Assembly: GCA_900642245.1 (NCBI GenBank)
Contig: CAAAJI010000001.1
Span: 732,004 to 760,396 of the forward strand
Direction of reading: 5' to 3'
Length of the DNA stretch: 28,393 nt
Source: Fragilaria radians
Taxonomy: Eukaryota > Bacillariophyta > Fragilariophyceae > Fragilariales > Fragilariaceae
This document shows, in pieces, positions 19,129-28,393 of this stretch. The position numbers and the translations under genes were made by a program. The notes beneath the pieces are model-generated. The model worked only from the letters and a program-made list of their open reading frames with translations, was not told the DNA's origin and searched no databases. Position 1 is the first letter of the stretch; each line of letters starts with the position of its first letter.

Positions 19129-21282
19129 TTAAGAATTGCCAGTGATTATGCTAGGTAGACCTGAGGAAATTGTCGTTCTAAGTGCCCTAGCTATTGACGA
19201 ACCAAAGAATTTCTTTGAGAAACCTTCCTCATCTTCATCGTATCCATTCATTCGTTGATACTTAACTTGAGCTGAAACTGGACCAGCTCCAAGAACTTTC
19301 CGAAGTGCATCTCCACGTTCACCTTTCCCCAAATGATTATGAAACCAAGCAATACGTTCATCTAACTTCGTACGGCCAAGCTTATCTCGCTTTCTTGCTT
19401 CATTGTAAGTCACGGCGGAGGCACTAACCAGACGTTCTGTTGCAGCCTCCCAAGTGAATTCTCTGATTAATTCAGGAGTCATGGGCTCTGGATCATGGCT
19501 CATTGCCCATCGTAAGTTAGCCACGAATTCCAATTTGTTTCGATACGGTAAGCAATTGGGAAATCGTAAGAAAAAAGTATTCGACGGATGGAGGGGAATG
19601 ATTGCAAACTTTCCCATAGCCAAAGCTTCAGCAGTCGTAGTACACAAAACCTCAGTTACTGAGGGATTGACGAAAATAGTGTAATCATCGGTTAACAAAG
19701 CATGATCGATTCGACCAGGAAAGGTTGCTGGGATAGGTTGGCGCCTTAGCTCGTAAAGTGATTTTGGTAAATCGAACTCGAGTGATTCTTTGGTTTCTCG
19801 AATTGTCTTCTTTATTTTTTCCAGCTTACCAAGAGCGTTGATGTTGATTGAATCGAACGAGAGCTTACTACGTTTTTCAGATTTTTCCGATGCCTCAAAA
19901 GTGCTGTCATTTGATTTTTCCGTTTCTGGTATTTCCTTGCTTGATATTGAATCTTGTGCCTTTGTTTTCTTTGAACGCCCCAGGTAAGCTCTCATAATCT
20001 CTTGTTGATCAGATCCAGAGCCATATACATCGATATGAAAATATTCTCCACTACACTCTTTGTAATAATCCTGGAGATCAAGTAAAATATCCAGACCCTT
20101 TTGCCATATCAGTTTTCCAATGAAATAGCACTTTCGCTTGGATCTTTTCCTACTAGTATTCTTGGATTCTTTCGCCCTTTTCATACCTTCCTTAAGAAAA
20201 TTTGACCGAACACCATGAACGTTGGATGTAGATTCCTTTTCTGGTGCAAATGTTTGAAGCACATCTGAAAGCTTAATCACCTTATGACAATACGCACGTA
20301 CCATGGCCGACGAGACCATAGCAAGAGCTGGAGCAGTCCAGAGACCATGATACTGAGAAGATGCATAGTCTTTGTAATTGGTGTGCACAATGCCAATAAC
20401 ATAATGAAACTTCTGTGCCCAACCGTCTCCAGGAGCACGATACCAATTCAAATGCTCCGGTTCTTCTAAAATGCACACATCGGCACAATCATCGGAAATC
20501 AAAGAAGTAATATCTCCCATACCAAAAATTGATTTTAGTCCGGCGTGATAGCGAGCAGGATAAAATAGGATTCTTAAACCAGTGTCAGAATCTGAAACGT
20601 CAGGCATATCAGCTTCATTGGCAAGCCAATTTCTAAGGTATGCCTCTTGGTCTTGAGGGGATTTAAATTCATAATTCGGATATAGATCCTTACGATCTTG
20701 TTCAAGTTCTAACCAAGGTAAAACTATAGTTACCCATTGCTGACGAGTAGAATTGCCTTTGTTGTTTTCATTTGTCATACGAACCAGATGAGCAGCTCGT
20801 AATAATGGATTGACAGCAGTTCCTGTCATCCAGGGTAAGGATGCTGTGGTAACAATAGTAAAATGTCTACCAGGTCTCATTAAGTCTGTCTGAGGCGTAA
20901 TAATGGAGCCATTTTCAATGTAGAATAAATCTTCATTACTTGACGTTGTAGAGTAGCTCAATTCGGAATCTTTCTCTCGATCTAGGAGCGACCTAGTGAC
21001 TACACGCAAGCGCTGTAGAAATTTCTCTCTTCGTTGTGTCCAATTTGCTGCTTCTGTGTCTTCTTGTCTTGGATTCAGGTTGGAAGTCTGAGAAAGCGTT
21101 TCCGATTCTTCGATTATTTGATCTCGGATCGTAGCACTTGCAATATCACAGACATCCTCTGATCCTGAAACCACCCTCTTTCCATGTATTATCGGAGTGT
21201 TCTCTGTTGATATCTGGGCATGGTTTGTATTCATCATTCCCAGGATACAGGCCAGGCTAGGAAATATAGATATCAGCTTCAT
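19129..21282 (-). CDS. DGD1-type digalactosyldiacylglycerol synthase, 717 aa
   Basis: The enzyme transfers galactose from UDP-galactose to monogalactosyldiacylglycerol to form DGDG, a main plastid membrane lipid. The N-lobe begins at about residue 139 (RHFTIVTTASLPWMTGTAVN) and includes LFYPARYHAGLKSIFGMGD and CILEEPEHLNWYR. The C-lobe has the FIGKLIWQKG nucleotide-sugar region (G389) and VDVYGSGSD-like IDVYGSGSD. It then has FVNPSVTEVLCTTTAEALAM (Cys547) and HPSNTFFLRFPNC and FTWEAATERL. These match plant DGD1/DGD2 in order. An extra charged segment (about 439-515) interrupts the C-lobe before FPGRIDH. The first 22 residues are hydrophobic and signal-like, and residues 23-138 are a poorly conserved extension. 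No intron is needed. Confidence 0.94.
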   Translation of the reverse strand: MKLISIFPSLACILGMMNTNHAQISTENTPIIHGKRVVSGSEDVCDIASATIRDQIIEESETLSQTSNLNPRQEDTEAANWTQRREKFLQRLRVVTRSLLDREKDSELSYSTTSSNEDLFYIENGSIITPQTDLMRPGRHFTIVTTASLPWMTGTAVNPLLRAAHLVRMTNENNKGNSTRQQWVTIVLPWLELEQDRKDLYPNYEFKSPQDQEAYLRNWLANEADMPDVSDSDTGLRILFYPARYHAGLKSIFGMGDITSLISDDCADVCILEEPEHLNWYRAPGDGWAQKFHYVIGIVHTNYKDYASSQYHGLWTAPALAMVSSAMVRAYCHKVIKLSDVLQTFAPEKESTSNVHGVRSNFLKEGMKRAKESKNTSRKRSKRKCYFIGKLIWQKGLDILLDLQDYYKECSGEYFHIDVYGSGSDQQEIMRAYLGRSKKTKAQDSISSKEIPETEKSNDSTFEASEKSEKRSKLSFDSININALGKLEKIKKTIRETKESLEFDLPKSLYELRRQPIPATFPGRIDHALLTDDYTIFVNPSVTEVLCTTTAEALAMGKFAIIPLHPSNTFFLRFPNCLPYRNKLEFVANLRWAMSHDPEPMTPELIREFTWEAATERLVSASAVTYNEARKRDKLGRTKLDERIAWFHNHLGKGERGDALRKVLGAGPVSAQVKYQRMNGYDEDEEGFSKKFFGSSIARALRTTISSGLPSIITGNS

Positions 21283-22746
21283 CGTCGTGACGTTGCTTCA
21301 AACGGGAAAGAAATTATGTGACATCTGCGTGTTGGAGCCTAAATATTTCTTTCTCAAAATCGTGTACGCTAATTTTCTCACATGTAAACATTTTCATGCA
21401 CACGTCACCTAACAGACTAAAATGGACAAAGGACGAGAAAATACCTCGAATTCACATGAAAAAGAAAAATTCGTCAACAAACCAAAAAAAAGTTGTTGTT
21501 GACAAGTTAAAAAAATGCGTATATCATTTATTTTGAAATAAAAATTAATGTCTAAAAGTTGATACTCCATTTGATTGCTTTCTTGCATCCATACAATAAG
21601 ATGCACCTATGATACACAGCCCCCACCCGTCAACTTGCACATAATTGATTCATCATTGGATCCATAACTGGAGCAGAATCTAATTTAAAGGTCCAAAAAT
21701 GGATTCATTTATCAATACAGGGTTTGGAACCAAGGATTGTTTGAAACATCTAGAATCCTCTGGAAGTTATCAGCTCCTTTTCTGGACCGCATCTAGTCAT
21801 TAAGGCTAAAAATATCCAATCCAATAATATCTTTGACCCAGAAACTGCCTTGTTGATACTGAAGAGATTATTCCAAAGTTAGGATTATACGTTTACTACT
21901 TTAAGTATGATTTGAAAGGATATCACATTTGTTTGTTCAACATTGCATCTTTGCAAATGCATCTTGGTGCTCTATTGTGTTTTCCACATCCAACTGCTAT
22001 TTGCACTTGGTATTGCTAGTCTGCACTATGTGAGAATTATAATTGAAAAGTTATGTCCTATTTTAAGGAAATGATGAAAAATTTTCTCTAGCTTTCTAAT
22101 TGTAAAAGCTCGGAGTCTTGCCTTATATTTTATTTGATCAGTCTGTGCCGGCATGTCAAATATGTTTTGACTGGTCTTTATTTAGAGCTAAACATTTTTA
22201 TGATAAAAAAGTTCATGCAATTTATTAGTACCTAAATTTTAGAGACCTTTCAATCTTAAAATGAAATCTTTAGGATTGTAGAGTATAGTACATATGCTTA
22301 TTTCAATCATTTCAATTTACCTTTGAATTGTGACATAGGTTAATCTGACTTCTGATTTTTTTCTCAAAGCATAGATTTACTTCCTTGTACATTTCATCAA
22401 TTCTCAACAAGACCAATTAAAGCTTGTATTCACTTTAAAGGCTGTTTATAATATGGCTTAGAAGCTGATCAGCTGATATTATAGATCCCATACATTTCTA
22501 ACTTCATTCTCAACTCTTATTCACATTGATTTCTTCAGTTGTCTATGGCATTTCAAGCTTTCCTAGTAATACAAACTTAATTCTTGAGCGCTTTGCCCAA
22601 CCAGAAGCTTCTCAATACATGTGAACCATTCATCCGTGTTGCCAATGATGAATCCGTTTGAAAGGTTTTTTTAGATTCCATGGAATATCACAAACTTTTA
22701 AAGTGTAGATTTTTTTGGTTGTAGGTCGTCAATCAATAAAACAACA
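21283..22746. other. Divergent intergenic region, DGD / RNase II-like
   Basis: This 1.46-kb region must hold the promoters of both flanking genes. No gene recognised. A T-rich tract ending TTTTTTTGGTTGTAG just before 22727 resembles a splice acceptor, so the RNase II-like gene may have an intron in its 5' leader; no donor was identified. Confidence 0.4.
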
Positions 22747-24885
22747 ATGAAATGTCTTCGACTGCTTCCTACCATCTTCTACTTCCCTGTCGTTTACTCC
22801 TTTCTTTCAGAGATTCTAGTTCGTAACCGAATTAGGCCAACGACTAGGATGTTTGTGATAGAACGTATGCTTCAAGAAAATGGACTAGGTCAGCGATTGA
22901 AGGTAATCAAACGACAAGATCTTCCAGTTATGGCAGAACTGTATGATCACGGATGCTGGAAACTGTGTGAAATACTAAATTTTGAACTCCCTGCAAAGCT
23001 TGGACTTCCCACTAAATTGGAGGTCAAAGTAAAAGAGGAGCGTATGGTCGTAGAGTTGGGGCAAGTTACAACAATATGGAATGCAAGCCCATCATTAGAA
23101 AGTATATCACATGACTTCCATTCATTATTCTCCCATCAAGAGATAGAAGAGGCGATGACAAAGCTTTATAATTTTCAAATTAGTCGAATACTATCAGCAA
23201 GAAAAAGAAGCTTGAACAAGAAAGAAGTATCGCTATTAGTTGAAACAATAGGCGAAGACGATTTTATGAAGGTGCAAGCTGAAAAAATAATACGGAGCAT
23301 GTTGAAAGCTGGACCTGAATCAGTGCGCCTAGTCGACTCAGAAAGTGCTGCAAGCTTCTTATTTCATCAGGTTTCTCCCAAATCCGATCGAGAGGGTCAA
23401 TTTCAGCGAGCAGTCGGAGGTTTTGCCTTGTCACAAGATGCAACACTGGGCGGAAAGTTTAAGCGTATGCCATGTATTTGTGTCAAAACGAAAAATGAGG
23501 AAAGCGATCAAAGCTTGGTGTTCATTAACGGTGGCTGGTTGGTTGTTGACTCCAATGTTCGTGATGGGAATGAAGCACGAAAGTTCGCCAAGAGGGCTCA
23601 AGAGAGAGGTCAATTGTATACTTCGTCCGATGTGCGTATCGTAAATCGATTAGAGCGCCTGGCTATGGGAGACTGTTTTGGCACTGTAGATACTGAAAGG
23701 AAACTTGAAGTTGATGTGCGCGAATTCCTAAATGCTCTAGGATTTGATACAACACCTGCAGGGTCCAGGAATGCACTTATATGTATTGGTAGATGGAGTC
23801 CGGATATGACATCTACAAATGTAGTGCCTTGGCCAAAAGATATTCTCGATGCTGCAAAAAAATTTACGATAGCAGATGAAGCTAGACGAATAAGCCTCGC
23901 GAGAGGGGATCGCAATTTGGAATTTCGAACGGACCTTACTCGCTTGCCTGCGGTTTGTATCGATGCCAAAACGACGACGTTTCGAGATGATGCCTTAGGT
24001 CTTCGCCTACGTTCCAGTACGGGTAGACAAGTTACATCTGAAGCGTCGCAGTGGGAAGTATTGATCCATATAGCAGACGTATCGGATATATACAGCACAG
24101 AGCAGACGTTGGTGGATCACGAAGTGGCTAGTTTATTACGAGGTGCAGCAAAGAGTCGTGGAGTCAGTCGTTATGATTTACCCCTTGGCCCATTGCATCT
24201 ACTTCCTCCAACTCTTCTCAAAACACTGTCTTTCACCACGTCAAAGCCAGAGTCATCAAGTGTCGATTGTGTACCAAATCGCAGCGTCACTCTCTGGGTA
24301 TACATTGATGAGCGTACGGGCAGGCTGATTGAGGCAGGTCTTGAAAGGTCACTGATTTCCGCGCCAATTGCTCTGACCTATGATGAAGCCTCAATATGCC
24401 TTGAGAATAAAAATTCACAACATTACAATGCACATATGGCCAAAACAATCGCAATGCTTTTTGTCATAGAAAGAATTCTAGGGAAATGGCGTAGTGATTA
24501 CACACAATCTAGTCATGCTGCGAATCAACGTGAAAAACGGTTATCTGCAAGGGAAGGCACAGAGTTTATTCGAAGTAGAGGCCATAAGTTGGTTGACATG
24601 GGACTGGAGTTACATGGCGTGGCAATATCGAAACTTATGAAGCGTAGGAATGTTCCGATACCTAGGGCATCAGGAAGCGGTTCAAGCCGTTTAGGTAGGG
24701 TAGCTACAGCTCCTCTGCGTCGTTATGTTGACGGCATGGCGCAGTTCCAAGCATTATCATCATTATGTGATTTCGGAGGACCATCACTGACGTTACAAGA
24801 TTGTCAAGAAATCAATCAACACATGAATGAGATAATGAATCAGCAGGAAAACCTGAAACCCTTCAAAAGAAAGAAAGCTCATTAA
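22747..24885 (+). CDS. RNase II/RNR-family (RNB domain) protein, probable organelle enzyme, 712 aa
   Basis: RNB proteins are processive 3'-5' exoribonucleases; plastid and mitochondrial forms mature and degrade organelle RNA. The first 20 residues form a hydrophobic leader (LLPTIFYFPVVYSFLSEIL). A small beta-rich domain with the LGQVTTIW segment is like that of cyanobacterial and plastid RNase II. The RNB domain starts at DLTRLPAVCIDA (D406) and includes RDDALG (D414, D415), HIADVSD (441-447) and the late PLRRYVDGM motif (656-664) that contacts RNA. By alignment to bacterial RNase II, the second of the four metal-binding Asp positions is Phe412. No C-terminal S1 domain is evident; the protein ends in a Lys-rich tail. 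Family assignment is firm, activity uncertain. Confidence 0.88.
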   Translation: MKCLRLLPTIFYFPVVYSFLSEILVRNRIRPTTRMFVIERMLQENGLGQRLKVIKRQDLPVMAELYDHGCWKLCEILNFELPAKLGLPTKLEVKVKEERMVVELGQVTTIWNASPSLESISHDFHSLFSHQEIEEAMTKLYNFQISRILSARKRSLNKKEVSLLVETIGEDDFMKVQAEKIIRSMLKAGPESVRLVDSESAASFLFHQVSPKSDREGQFQRAVGGFALSQDATLGGKFKRMPCICVKTKNEESDQSLVFINGGWLVVDSNVRDGNEARKFAKRAQERGQLYTSSDVRIVNRLERLAMGDCFGTVDTERKLEVDVREFLNALGFDTTPAGSRNALICIGRWSPDMTSTNVVPWPKDILDAAKKFTIADEARRISLARGDRNLEFRTDLTRLPAVCIDAKTTTFRDDALGLRLRSSTGRQVTSEASQWEVLIHIADVSDIYSTEQTLVDHEVASLLRGAAKSRGVSRYDLPLGPLHLLPPTLLKTLSFTTSKPESSSVDCVPNRSVTLWVYIDERTGRLIEAGLERSLISAPIALTYDEASICLENKNSQHYNAHMAKTIAMLFVIERILGKWRSDYTQSSHAANQREKRLSAREGTEFIRSRGHKLVDMGLELHGVAISKLMKRRNVPIPRASGSGSSRLGRVATAPLRRYVDGMAQFQALSSLCDFGGPSLTLQDCQEINQHMNEIMNQQENLKPFKRKKAH

Positions 24886-25639
24886 TTCAAGTTTGCCTTC
24901 TGCTGAGGTAATTCTTTAAGCCTTTAGCTCAAATTCAGATGCTCAATGATGCACGGCCTCTCGACATAAATCATATCCTTAGTAACAACAAATCAAAAAC
25001 GCACAAGTTACTGACTTTTATGTCTATCAGAATCCCTTTTCAAGCAACTAGATTCGACAAAGATCAACTTATTATCCGAAAAGAAACAATAATCCATTAC
25101 AGAAATAAAAGTCTACTTCACATAGTGTTAGCTCATCATGGAGCACTCCTGAGATAAAATTTGGCATCCAGAATTAGTTTTCTAAAACAATAGAAATACC
25201 AAGGATAAAGAGGTTGCTATATTCCTATCAATAGCATTGCTACGTTAACATGTAAGTCATGAATACAAATTGCATCAAATAATCAAAATATGATACGTGT
25301 GTGATATTTTGTCAGGAATAAACCTTCACTTTATGTTTCGCAGATAGGATTTCTGTAAATTTTTTGATACACAGGTTCTTTCGATCAACGAAATCAAGCA
25401 TTTTGTTGCGAGCTCGACGGATCTAGGGACTTCAATAATTGTGCAGAATATACCGCTAAAATACAAAACGTAATTCTACTTACTCTCATCGTGATTGTGG
25501 ATATGATTAGATGTAATGAAGACAATCTGGCTATCTATGCATATTCAAAGCCCATGCTTAGCAAAGAAAGACTGGTATTAACTCTCATTCATACATTTTT
25601 GGGTTCATACATGTAAAGTGGTCCTTAATTAGTCCTTTA
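24886..25639. other. Convergent intergenic spacer
   Basis: About 0.75 kb between the RNase II-like and sulfotransferase 3' ends. A 72-codon frame at 24939-25157 has no motif. Nothing else recognised. Confidence 0.45.
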
Positions 25640-26899
25640 TTATAACTTTAAGCGTAGCGAAACCTCTCCTGAGGTTCCAATAGTCAAGTCGTTCAAACAA
25701 GTGTACCCACAACCAATATCCCACAAATAGCATGTACTATTTATTGCACCAACAAAAGTTCCCTTTGAGTTACATCTATAAATTGTACGATGATCACAAA
25801 GCTCTTGAGCTGATTTTCGTGCTTTCAAGAAACTTTCCAATTCTTGCTGAATAATATCACGTCCCAAAGAATCGATGGTCTTATCTAAGGACTTTACTGC
25901 TGCATCGTAGAGGCGTTGATCCAAGCGAATAAAGTTTCTCCAATAGTCGGATTGGAAGAACTCGTTCATACCTTCTGTGCGAAATGATGGGATTATGTAA
26001 ATGCACCTGTTTCCAGGAGAACCCGCAGTGAAGGAGCCGTGTTTTTTCGCTGACATGTAAAGAATGTCTTCCATATCTAGATTGAGTAGATGTTTCAATA
26101 CAACTAAAGACTCATCTAGGCGCTCGGTGATGGCAATAAAATCGTATTCCGCCAGAATGTTTTTGACGATTGTATCGTCCTTAGATGATGAGGTGATTTT
26201 GAAATTGCTCTCTTTTTGTTGGAAAAAACCTTCACTATCAAGGTGATAATTTTCCATTCCCAGATCTTTTACATAGTAGTTCGACCATTTCTGGGCATGG
26301 GATCGGAAATAAGTTTGAAAATTATCATCTGTGGGATCTTCTTTGTCTTCTGATACCTTAAAGTGGAAATAATGACTGATTGCTCGTTGTGTAGGATCTC
26401 GAAGTAATGAAAGGAGAAAGGATTTGGATCGTTTACGATGTGTATAGTTCATGACACGCGCGCTTGAATGATCTATCCGTAATCGACATGGCTTTTCTAT
26501 AGTTCCGTCGCGTATTTCCTTGGAGTATCGATGTGCAAGACGCAGTAAGATTCCTGCTACTGTGGACGACCCGGTTTTCATTTCTCTTAGAAACATAATG
26601 CCTGTGTCAGCAGGACTTCGCTGCACTCGTATTGTTTTCCAATTGAGTTCTGATGGAAAACAAGGAAACTCTCGTTCCCATTTAGGCCATGCTCTAAATG
26701 GACCTTTGTATGGAACAGTTTTGATGGAACTTTCCAATCCAAATGAATCAAGCACAGGGTTTTTACTCTTTTGTACTGTCTCACAATTTGTACTTGATAT
26801 TGTTTGCTGCGTTTCGGCATAAATGTACAAAAAAATCAAAATAACGATTATCGCTGGTTGCAAGCGTCCTAGACATCGGTAACATTTTTTGGCAAGCAT
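25640..26899 (-). CDS. Type II membrane (Golgi-type) sulfotransferase, 419 aa
   Basis: A short cytosolic N-terminus is followed by one membrane anchor (about 14-29, PAIIVILIFLYIYA), then a lumenal stem and catalytic domain, the layout of Golgi carbohydrate sulfotransferases. The PAPS 5'-phosphosulfate loop is FLREMKTGSSTVAG (about 104-117), and the 3'-phosphate motif is LLRDPTQRAISHYFHF (about 165-180). The C-terminus is Cys-rich (residues about 367-408) and may be disulfide-bonded. Such enzymes transfer sulfate from PAPS to sugar hydroxyls of polysaccharides or glycoproteins; related ones are abundant in algae with sulfated galactans. The acceptor sugar cannot be read from the sequence. No intron is needed. 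Confidence 0.85.
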   Translation of the reverse strand: MLAKKCYRCLGRLQPAIIVILIFLYIYAETQQTISSTNCETVQKSKNPVLDSFGLESSIKTVPYKGPFRAWPKWEREFPCFPSELNWKTIRVQRSPADTGIMFLREMKTGSSTVAGILLRLAHRYSKEIRDGTIEKPCRLRIDHSSARVMNYTHRKRSKSFLLSLLRDPTQRAISHYFHFKVSEDKEDPTDDNFQTYFRSHAQKWSNYYVKDLGMENYHLDSEGFFQQKESNFKITSSSKDDTIVKNILAEYDFIAITERLDESLVVLKHLLNLDMEDILYMSAKKHGSFTAGSPGNRCIYIIPSFRTEGMNEFFQSDYWRNFIRLDQRLYDAAVKSLDKTIDSLGRDIIQQELESFLKARKSAQELCDHRTIYRCNSKGTFVGAINSTCYLWDIGCGYTCLNDLTIGTSGEVSLRLKL

Positions 26900-28255
26900 C
26901 TTTAAGCCTAATTACACTTTTTGCAGCGAGGTATTCGTTATTGGGTATGGGTATTCTTCCCTTCGTTTTGTTTTAGAATTGAACGGAAGTAGGATATTCT
27001 AAAAAGGATCATTTGATACCACGCCGTCACCAATAAAATGAGGTATTGATAACTTTGTTTGGTCTTTAGGGATACGGCTAACAATAATTCCAGAGGAGCG
27101 TACTACGAATCGAATTAATTTTTGTATTTCTCATCAGAAAAAAAGAACATTGATCAAAAATCAATTAAGATTATAAATTGAAGCAAAAGATTTTTATGAA
27201 TTGACAAAAAACTGAAGGAATATTGAACTACATGGCTGTAGAAACAGGATTAATGAACATTTGGTGCACGTGATGAATCATGACGATAATCCTAAACTGA
27301 TATCTTTTCTTTTGAACTGGTGCTTGACCAAATTGAACATAGAGAAAGGCAAATTAAAGTTCGAGAAATCTGATTCAATGATGTGAAAAATGTTAAACCA
27401 TTTACAATGGAAAGATATAGACTGACTTATAAGCATTACAATAGTAGCAATAAATTGCAACATGAAGCGTACACGTATCTAAAGATAGAAGACTGCATAT
27501 AAAAGATTTACCATGTGTGATCAGAAATTCTCAATAATAAGTCATGAAAAAGAGGAACTAAAAGTTCCAAGAATTGTACAGCATTTTTCAAATAAGAGGA
27601 AAATTGAAAAACTGCGAAATTTGAACAAAAGCAAAAAATTATAATGGAGTAAAAAGATAAGTGCAGATGTCAAAAAGTCCTAGACACTAGATCAAAATGA
27701 TGGTCAACAGCGAGAAAAGAAACTTAAGGCTGGAGCATCAACTGAAAGATTGAGAGGAAATTTGAATCCAAACGAACCTATAAAGATTCAGATTAAGTAA
27801 TGGGGAGAAGTTTAGACAGTCTCCTGTCAGTGCAGTGGGAGTCAAATGGAAAAAGAGAAATTCATCAAAATCCTTTTCGCTAACAAACTACATTGCTCAT
27901 GCCGAATCAGTCGTCTTCAATGAAAAGCACAGCAAAACAACCTCACAATATTTTAGACAACTTTGAAGGCATCGAAACCCTAGATGAATATACATAGTAT
28001 GAGGAATGAAAATCAACAAAATATAAAGCGGAAAAGTGCTGAAGATTGCTCCTGTAGTACAACTAGTAAACTAATACACTGTTATCATGACAAGAAATAT
28101 ATGGATATTAACCTAACAATTCAAGATATTCCTGCTCTAAGCTGCTCTAAGAGTTTATGCAAATTGTAAATTATGATCTAAAGTTACTTTTATCCTAGAT
28201 CTCTTGTGAATCAAATACAACGTGTTTCCTTGACCACGTAGTCTCTTTAGCTTAC
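26900..28255. other. AT-rich, purine-biased intergenic region
   Basis: No gene recognised. It includes the sulfotransferase promoter side. Frames at 27278-27463 (minus) and 27984-28169 (plus) are short and motif-free. Confidence 0.4.
28132..28151. repeat. Two-copy 10-bp tandem repeat
   Basis: CTGCTCTAAG occurs twice back to back. It may be a small duplication of no function. Confidence 0.5.
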
Positions 28256-28359
28256 GTGTTAGATTCAACACTTAACATTTAGACTTTGTGATCTTAGATT
28301 CACGACTTAGATTCATCAATCGTGAATCTTGATTGATTCCTGTTTGTTACTTAGGAATC
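28256..28359. repeat. Cluster of short inverted repeats
   Basis: Three perfect inverted repeats lie in about 100 bp: GTGTT/AACAC (28256-28271), AGATTCACGA/TCGTGAATCT (28296-28329, 14-nt loop) and GATTCCT/AGGAATC (28335-28359). The string TTAGATTCA also recurs directly three times. It could be a structured RNA, a transposon end or a protein-binding array; the window ends shortly after, so I cannot tell. Confidence 0.5.
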
Positions 28360-28393
28360 TGTAGTAGTTTTATTTCTACCGTATTGATATGAC

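Noticed and set aside
23610..24098. 162-codon minus-strand frame
   Set aside because: It is antisense to the conserved RNB domain on the plus strand.
1..28393. CRISPR arrays, rRNA genes or prokaryotic operons
   Set aside because: No regularly spaced repeats or rRNA-like sequence was seen, and the genes are eukaryotic with independent promoters.

Overview
The window is nuclear DNA from a photosynthetic eukaryote. It is AT-rich, with long open reading frames that mostly lack introns and are separated by 0.7 to 3.5 kb of AT-rich DNA. The gene set includes a eukaryotic RES-complex splicing factor, a PNUTS-type PP1 regulator and a Golgi-type sulfotransferase. It also includes a DGD1-type galactolipid synthase, which marks a plastid-bearing cell. 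Few introns, a sulfotransferase and a permuted tRNA gene together fit a red alga or another alga with a red-lineage plastid. The exact lineage is inference; some leader peptides look like signal peptides, so a secondary red plastid is not excluded.

Layout. At 604-681 (minus) there is a circularly permuted tRNA-Cys(GCA) gene: its 3' half lies upstream of its 5' half, with only 5 nt between them. Bases 722-4141 are mostly featureless and hold one doubtful 68-codon reading frame. An unrecognised 365-aa basic, Ser-rich protein follows at 4142-5239. At 7723-9864 (plus) is a 713-aa ankyrin-repeat protein with short upstream reading frames. Facing it at 10097-10876 (minus) is an RBMX2/Ist3-like splicing factor with one short intron.

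Bases 11342-16052 are a complete but defective Ty1/copia retrotransposon on the minus strand, with 185-186 bp LTRs that are nearly identical. Its gag and pol carry frameshifts, two in-frame stops and substitutions at catalytic sites.

Right of it, a PNUTS-like protein (minus) and a Maf-family nucleotide pyrophosphatase (plus) diverge from a 137-bp spacer. Next come a digalactosyldiacylglycerol synthase (19129-21282, minus), an RNase II/RNR-family protein with a probable organelle leader (22747-24885, plus) and a type II membrane sulfotransferase (25640-26899, minus). The right edge holds AT-rich DNA ending in a cluster of short inverted repeats.

The genes do not form one pathway. They are typical single-gene eukaryotic units: plastid lipid synthesis, probable organelle RNA turnover, nuclear RNA processing and PP1 control, and polysaccharide or glycan sulfation. 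The standout feature is the permuted tRNA gene. The second is the retrotransposon, whose LTRs look young while its coding region is dead, suggesting it was mobilised in trans.
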